DNA of 64,000 bases from Paralithodes platypus (Eukaryota; Arthropoda; Malacostraca; Decapoda; Lithodidae), in contig CM064523.1 of assembly GCA_032716605.1 (NCBI GenBank), positions 38,638,226 to 38,702,225 of the forward strand. The letters are read 5' to 3'. Below, piece by piece: positions 59,275 through 64,000 of the stretch. The notes under the pieces were generated by a model. It made no database searches. It worked only from the letters and a program-made list of their open reading frames with translations, and was not told the DNA's origin. Position numbers and translations under genes: made by a program. How positions within the stretch are numbered: the stretch's first letter is position 1; each line of letters begins with the position of its first letter.

Positions 59275-59625
59275 CTAGGTTGCCCAGGAGAAATACCCAG
59301 AGACCCAGGCCCATTTGGGGTCCCCAGCAAAAGATTCCCAGGTCCCAGATCCCCCGGAGAGCCGCCGATTTCCGCAGGCAGACCCGCAGCGAACCTTCAC
59401 CACCACAAGCCCGCCCACCATGCTTCCAGGCGCACCCTTCATTACCACTGTGTCACATATTCTCTTTGTAAGCCTTTCATCTTCCATTCGTTCAACATGA
59501 CCATACCAGCTCAGCACCCTTCTGTCCACTCTGGCTGACAAATGTTCCTGCTGCCCCACTCTCCTAGGTATCTCTTCATTCCTCAATATGTCTCTATGAG
59601 TAACTCCATACATACAAAAATACAT
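59275..59625 (-). pseudogene. LINE reverse-transcriptase C-terminal fragment
   Basis: On the - strand: THRDILRNEEIPRRVG, RVDRRVLSWYGHVERMEDER and LTKRICDTVV, the widely shared C-terminal block of non-LTR RTs (R-x-L-x-W-x-GHVxRM). It differs from LINES A and B in this block, so it belongs to another clade. Only the end of the protein is present. The downstream Gly-rich part is probably 3' UTR read as protein. Confidence 0.65.
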
Positions 59626-60129
59626 AAAGGTAAATATTTACCATTTGGCAACAGCTTCAAAATACTGAATTCCAAATTGTCAAGCTATTCACCTACTATG
59701 AAGTCTCGACATTTGACATAACCTAGACTAAACAAATAATGTCAAGTCAAGACACACTGCGGCCACAAAGTTAGAATAATACACAATAACTTGATACTAG
59801 TCCAATAAATGGCCTTAAATTCTAAAGATGCCTTAGGGGAAATGTGTTGCCCTGACTGTTGATTAAGATATGCACACCTCCCAGTCACTGGGAGGTGTGA
59901 TACAACGGAAGTGATTATGATAACAACCTACCGGATGGGAGGTGATGCATTCAAATGCCTTCAAATATACAGGAAGTGTGCAGAGTAAACATAAGTATAA
60001 ATAATGTGAGATAATATTATAATCATATAGATAAGTTAGTAAGGTATTGATAGTGAAATATGTCTAAGAATTAAAATTGATGAGCTATAACCTATATAAG
60101 GTAGTTAGATTGTCTATAGAAAAATAGTT

Positions 60130-60179
<50 letters not shown>

Positions 60180-60448
60180 ATATAAGTTGATATGGAGAAG
60201 TATGGCTATATATATAATTATATACTGTATATACTGTAGTTGCTGGTGGAAGTTGCATAGGGTTATTGAAAGTTAAATGGTGGTAAAAAAAAAAACGGAT
60301 ATAAATATATGTAACCATAAACAGAATGATGTTCTTACACAGTTATGTCGCCGCACCCCGTTACTGCATATGAAATTCCAATATCACACCATCGCCTAAA
60401 CTGGGCTCCGTCAACACGCACACACAGACGTCTTAACCTAAGCATCTC
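59626..60448. other. Non-coding stretch with (TA)n
   Basis: A (TA)n of about 20 units at 60132-60171 and a palindromic CACCTCCCAGTCACTGGGAG at 59875-59894. No gene. Confidence 0.6.
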
Positions 60449-62244
60449 TGTTACGACCGGCACAACGAAATAAACAAGGGCACTTAATATTGGACTACAA
60501 GATAGGCTAGATCTGCAACAACGGTACGCTAATTCCAAACCCCCGAAATATTAAGCCGGTGAACAAAACACTTAAACCCTCCAGAGTTAATCTACTGGAT
60601 AACGGGGTATCGATTAACTGGGTTAAGTGTACTTCTACAAAGGTTTTCCGGTGACGGCAAAGCCTACTCACAACAAGAGTAATTACGTTAATAAAAAGCT
60701 CTCAAGTAATAACAATGCTTAAATAAACTATGACAAGATTTAATAAAAGATTATAGGCTTACGTTATCTTTAGTGTGAGTCTGAACTCAACACTAAAACA
60801 CTTCAATACTCTATGAAAACACTTGAAGTCTAGTCCTACAGCAAACAGATATGGAATCTTCTGAAAACGTCTGATGCTCTTAAGATGCTCGTCGAATATA
60901 GAACAGGAATAATGCAGGGGGCAGGACACCAAAGTGTGTATCTTAAATACACCAAAAAGTAGGATACATATATATGGAAACAAGAGAGTGCAACAACTCT
61001 GTGACAGCACTAACAACAGCAACTCAAAAACAGTACTTCCTTAGCCAAAGTAACAGCCATACTGGGTTGTGCACTATGCATCAACCTAGGCTAAAAACAA
61101 TACGTGAATAATTGCTAAAGCATACACGGTTAAAGTTAATAAACAAAATGCTGTCTTTCTTACTAATAAAGTCTAGCAGCAGCATAAAGGTACAGGGAGC
61201 CTAGGCAAAGCTCAAGCATGCTCGCAGCCTACTGTCTCCTCTGAACAGATTTCCCTTATCTTACGTTAAGTGACTAGGAGGCTCTCTTGGTAAGTCCAGA
61301 TCTCAAGTATCTGGTCTTACCCTGGCGCTCCTCAAAGGTCAACAAAATGAGTTAGCAAGTATACAAGCAAGAGTAGGCAAAAGCCCTTCGCTTGTATACT
61401 GCTAAGCTCGCAAAGGAAAATATGCACAAGGGTGTACTAAAGGCTACCTAGCTCCATCGAAGTCGTACAGGCTCTGACTTGCCATATACATAACACAGAC
61501 AACGACCAAAGATACCCTCCACTGTCTAGCATTAATAGTAATACAGAACAACCAAATAATTAGAAGCACCCAACAATATGAATCCATGTGACTATGATTC
61601 TAATAAACAATAAAGCTAGTGCAAAACATATATGTGAGAACAGGCGCTGGTAATACGACTGGCCGACTATTGAAGTCGTAGGCGAGAACCAGAAGGGATG
61701 GGTAATTGAATAAAGATAAGAAGTATTGGAAAGAAGGAGTTCAGAGAGAGGCACAGCAGTAAAGGGGGTTAGATGTGGGACAGAATGCGAGGGACTTGTA
61801 GGGCCGAGCGCGCGATACCATGTTCTGACGAGAGAGAAGGAGAGAAGTACTGAGTCTGGCCACCAGATGGCTCTGCGACCAATCACAGGCCGCTACGTCA
61901 CATGACAAGCAGACGTCATATGCCATGCCAGGCCCGCCGTCCAATAGCGAGTGGGCGGGCCCACCGAGCGAGGAATACACACGTACATACGCACACACAC
62001 TGCCTCTTCGCTCTCCCATCCGACTCTCTCTCTCTTTCTCACGCGCTGCATGTTATAATCACTACCATGGATATAAAATACTTCTAAGTGTCACAGACAA
62101 GACACTGATAACACTGATCTGTCTGTGACAACATGAATACTAAGAAAGAAAGAATATCGTTCTACGATTATTATAGCCCATTTCTCTGCCGTGGCGAGTG
62201 CTAGTGAATCACGAGTACACTCTGGCAAGCTGGCCAGCGTAACA
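60449..62244 (-). repeat. LTR-like direct repeat, left copy (1796 bp)
   Basis: On the + strand it runs from TGTTACGACCGG to CCAGCGTAACA, i.e. TG...CA with short inverted ends. It shares a series of phrases, in the same order, with 62319-64000: CCCTCCAGAGTT, ATAACGGGGTAT, GGAATCTTCTGAAAA, GATGCTCG, GTCTAGC, TCCAGATC and GTATCTGGT. The right neighbour on the + strand is CCCCGCCC, which on the - strand is a purine-rich tract just before the repeat, so the - strand is the likely sense. Divergence from the other copy is high. Confidence 0.5.
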
Positions 62245-63733
62245 CCCCGCCCAAGATGTGGGACGTTTTAACCTCAGGTAAATGCCACATCTGACCAGAC
62301 AGAATGCCCACAAACCCCTGTTACGACCTGGCACTCGGGTACACAAGGGCTCTCAATCAGGACTCGAATACGGCTCGCTGCCACAACGGAAGCACACGAT
62401 CCCAACCCCTGAGTACTGCCAGCCGAACAAAAAACACCAATACCCTCCAGAGTTCAATCTGCTATAACGGGGTATACAAGAACTCGGTACTAGTGTTCAA
62501 CAACAGACTAATAAAGAGACAGGAATTATCTAGTCTGGTCAACAATCAAACAATGAAGTAAGAAACAACAACACCAAAGAATAGTGTTGGCCGAAGCCGA
62601 AGTAATCCACCCTTGACTAAGAACTTAAGAAGTCCTCCTCCCTCTACTTCGGATCGGCACTATTACGTTACGTTAATTAATAGTCCTTAAGCATCGAGCA
62701 AGGAATCTTCTGAAAAAAGTTAGATGCTTCTCGGATGCTCGTAAGAAATACGTATCGGATTTTGAACAGTAATTCAATAAGCAAAAAACACTGGCAATTA
62801 AATACTATTAAAGGTTTAAATTGGCATAAGAATAATTAAAAGAATATGCAATAGTAAATGGCAAACATTAAAAAGAAGTACTCCGCAAATGCAACGGCAA
62901 TAGCCTACTCGGATTGTGCTCATGGGCCACTAATCACTAAAGTAGCCAAGCGTGCAACACATGAAATCAATAGTGCATAAACAATATCATACATAAGGAA
63001 AGCTTCAATACTATTCTGTATCTACTAATCGAGTAAAGTCTAGCTGGGGTACTGTGGGCAAAAGGTAGCAGTGACTGAGCAAAAATGGCTCGTAGCCTAG
63101 CGAAGTCCTCACAACTGTTTAAAGTATTACGTTAACACTAACAAGTGCACTTTGAGAAATCCAGATCCCTTGTATCTGGTTTTCTCCCGGCTCCTTGACA
63201 AAGTAAAAACAAACTGTTAATAAAATACAGGGTGGTTAGGCTCTTGCCCTCACGCACTGTAAATTATTAACTCAACACAGTCAGCCGCGAAGACAACCTA
63301 GGCTTCACTGAACCGAAACGAGTATGCAGGTTTATCGCTTAACCACTGCATCAAACAACAACTCGTAACACAGAAAAGCCTTACCCCAGTCTAGCATTAC
63401 CTAGACTAGCAGAAAACAGGAATAATAATAATAACACACAGGGAAATGCATATACAAGTGCAACAAACATAAATCAATCCTATTCTAAGTTAACCCTTCC
63501 AAAATAGGCTATCTAATAGGCAAGTATCTAGTGAGAACTCAAGCGATAATACGTTGGCTGACTAGCTCTGCACCAACGGGACCATGGAAGTTAAACAGGC
63601 AGGGAAAAGAGGAGATAAGAATGTAAGGTAGTAGAGAAAGTTCACATCAGTCAGAAGAATATATATAGTTAGCAAGGGAAATGAGAAGTCGCTCTGCCTA
63701 ATGAGTTCTGATGAAAAAATGGCTAGACTTCCC

Positions 63734-63740
63734 TTTTATA
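63734..63740 (-). promoter_or_regulatory. Possible TATA box in the right LTR-like repeat
   Basis: TATAAAA on the - strand, followed 3' by GGGAAGTCTAGCC and, some 30 bases on, a T-rich ATTTTTTCATCAG. Position inside the repeat fits an LTR promoter. Not supported by anything else. Confidence 0.3.
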
Positions 63741-63848
63741 CCCGGCCCTCTAGTGAGCCCAACGTGAACTACTAAGGACCGCCCACTGACAACCATTACG
63801 TAATTTCTCTCTCTCCTCTGGGATAGACAAAGGCTCCCCTAGCACTGA

Positions 63849-63866
63849 GGGGGGGGGGGGGGGGGG
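63849..63866. repeat. Poly-G run
   Basis: An 18-G homopolymer. Confidence 0.95.
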
Positions 63867-64000
63867 AGGGGAGTGCTAGTGAGTTAGGCCCACCTCCCGC
63901 CTGGCGCACCCACTGACCCCCAACTGTGGCGGTTTCTCTTCCCATCATTACAAATAAGTTTTACACACAATACTTATAACTAATGATATAAAATAGATCT

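Larger units (their letters stand above)
62319..64000 (-). repeat. LTR-like direct repeat, right copy (cut by window end)
   Basis: It begins TGTTACGACCTGGCAC and aligns in order with the left copy. Its far end is outside the window. The 74 bases between the copies could hold the primer-binding and polypurine sites of a stripped element, but I recognise no tRNA primer match. Confidence 0.5.

Overview
The window is eukaryotic, repeat-dominated and AT-rich, and I find no convincing host gene in it. The protein-coding traces I can support all belong to mobile elements: Jockey/CR1-type and I-type LINEs, BEL/Pao LTR retrotransposons, a Tc1/mariner fragment, a large DNA transposon with a nuclease-like protein, and a piece of an SGNH-hydrolase gene of the kind carried by some retroelements. 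Short interstitial TTAGG tracts, dense (CA)n/(GA)n microsatellites and the retroelement mix suggest an arthropod, most likely a decapod crustacean. That placement is inference.

Layout. 1-3900 repeats 16420-20146 and stops at a 100-N gap (3901-4000). 4001-7480 is non-coding apart from a 705-bp near-perfect palindrome. 7480-10590 is a short tandem array split by a TTAA-bounded element that carries a 5'-truncated LINE (LINE A). 10600-13800 holds a dispersed repeat, tRNA-like SINE heads, a Tc1 fragment and a TTAA MITE. 16167-21593 is a 5.4-kb DNA transposon with about 140-bp terminal inverted repeats and a 3-bp GTA target duplication; a poly-A LINE sits in its coding region. 22247-26124 holds three TTAA-type elements, two of them sharing one TTAA. 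26125-33060 is featureless except for hairpins and a small MITE.

33080-39600 is a degenerate BEL/Pao element on the + strand, with LINE B in gag and MITEs in gag and pol. 39740-44795 is an almost full-length but broken I-type LINE (ORF1, endonuclease, RT, RNase H). 44820-46985 is a roughly 555-bp tandem array filled with AGGTCA words. 50390-55690 holds two BEL/Pao fragments on the - strand, interrupted by a LINE tail and two TTAA elements. 55833-55973 is a palindrome with hammerhead-like core sequences. 56480-57145 is the SGNH fragment, 57502-58936 a large TTAA MITE, and 60449-64000 two diverged LTR-like direct repeats 74 bp apart.

The unifying theme is TTAA. At least ten insertions are bounded by TTAA, and several lie inside retrotransposon reading frames. 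Removing the insert plus one TTAA brings the host frame back into register, which identifies TTAA as the target duplication (piggyBac-like behaviour). One is only 21 bp long and consists of the terminus of a MITE family whose roughly 485-bp members lie elsewhere in the window. No transposase of this type was found here.
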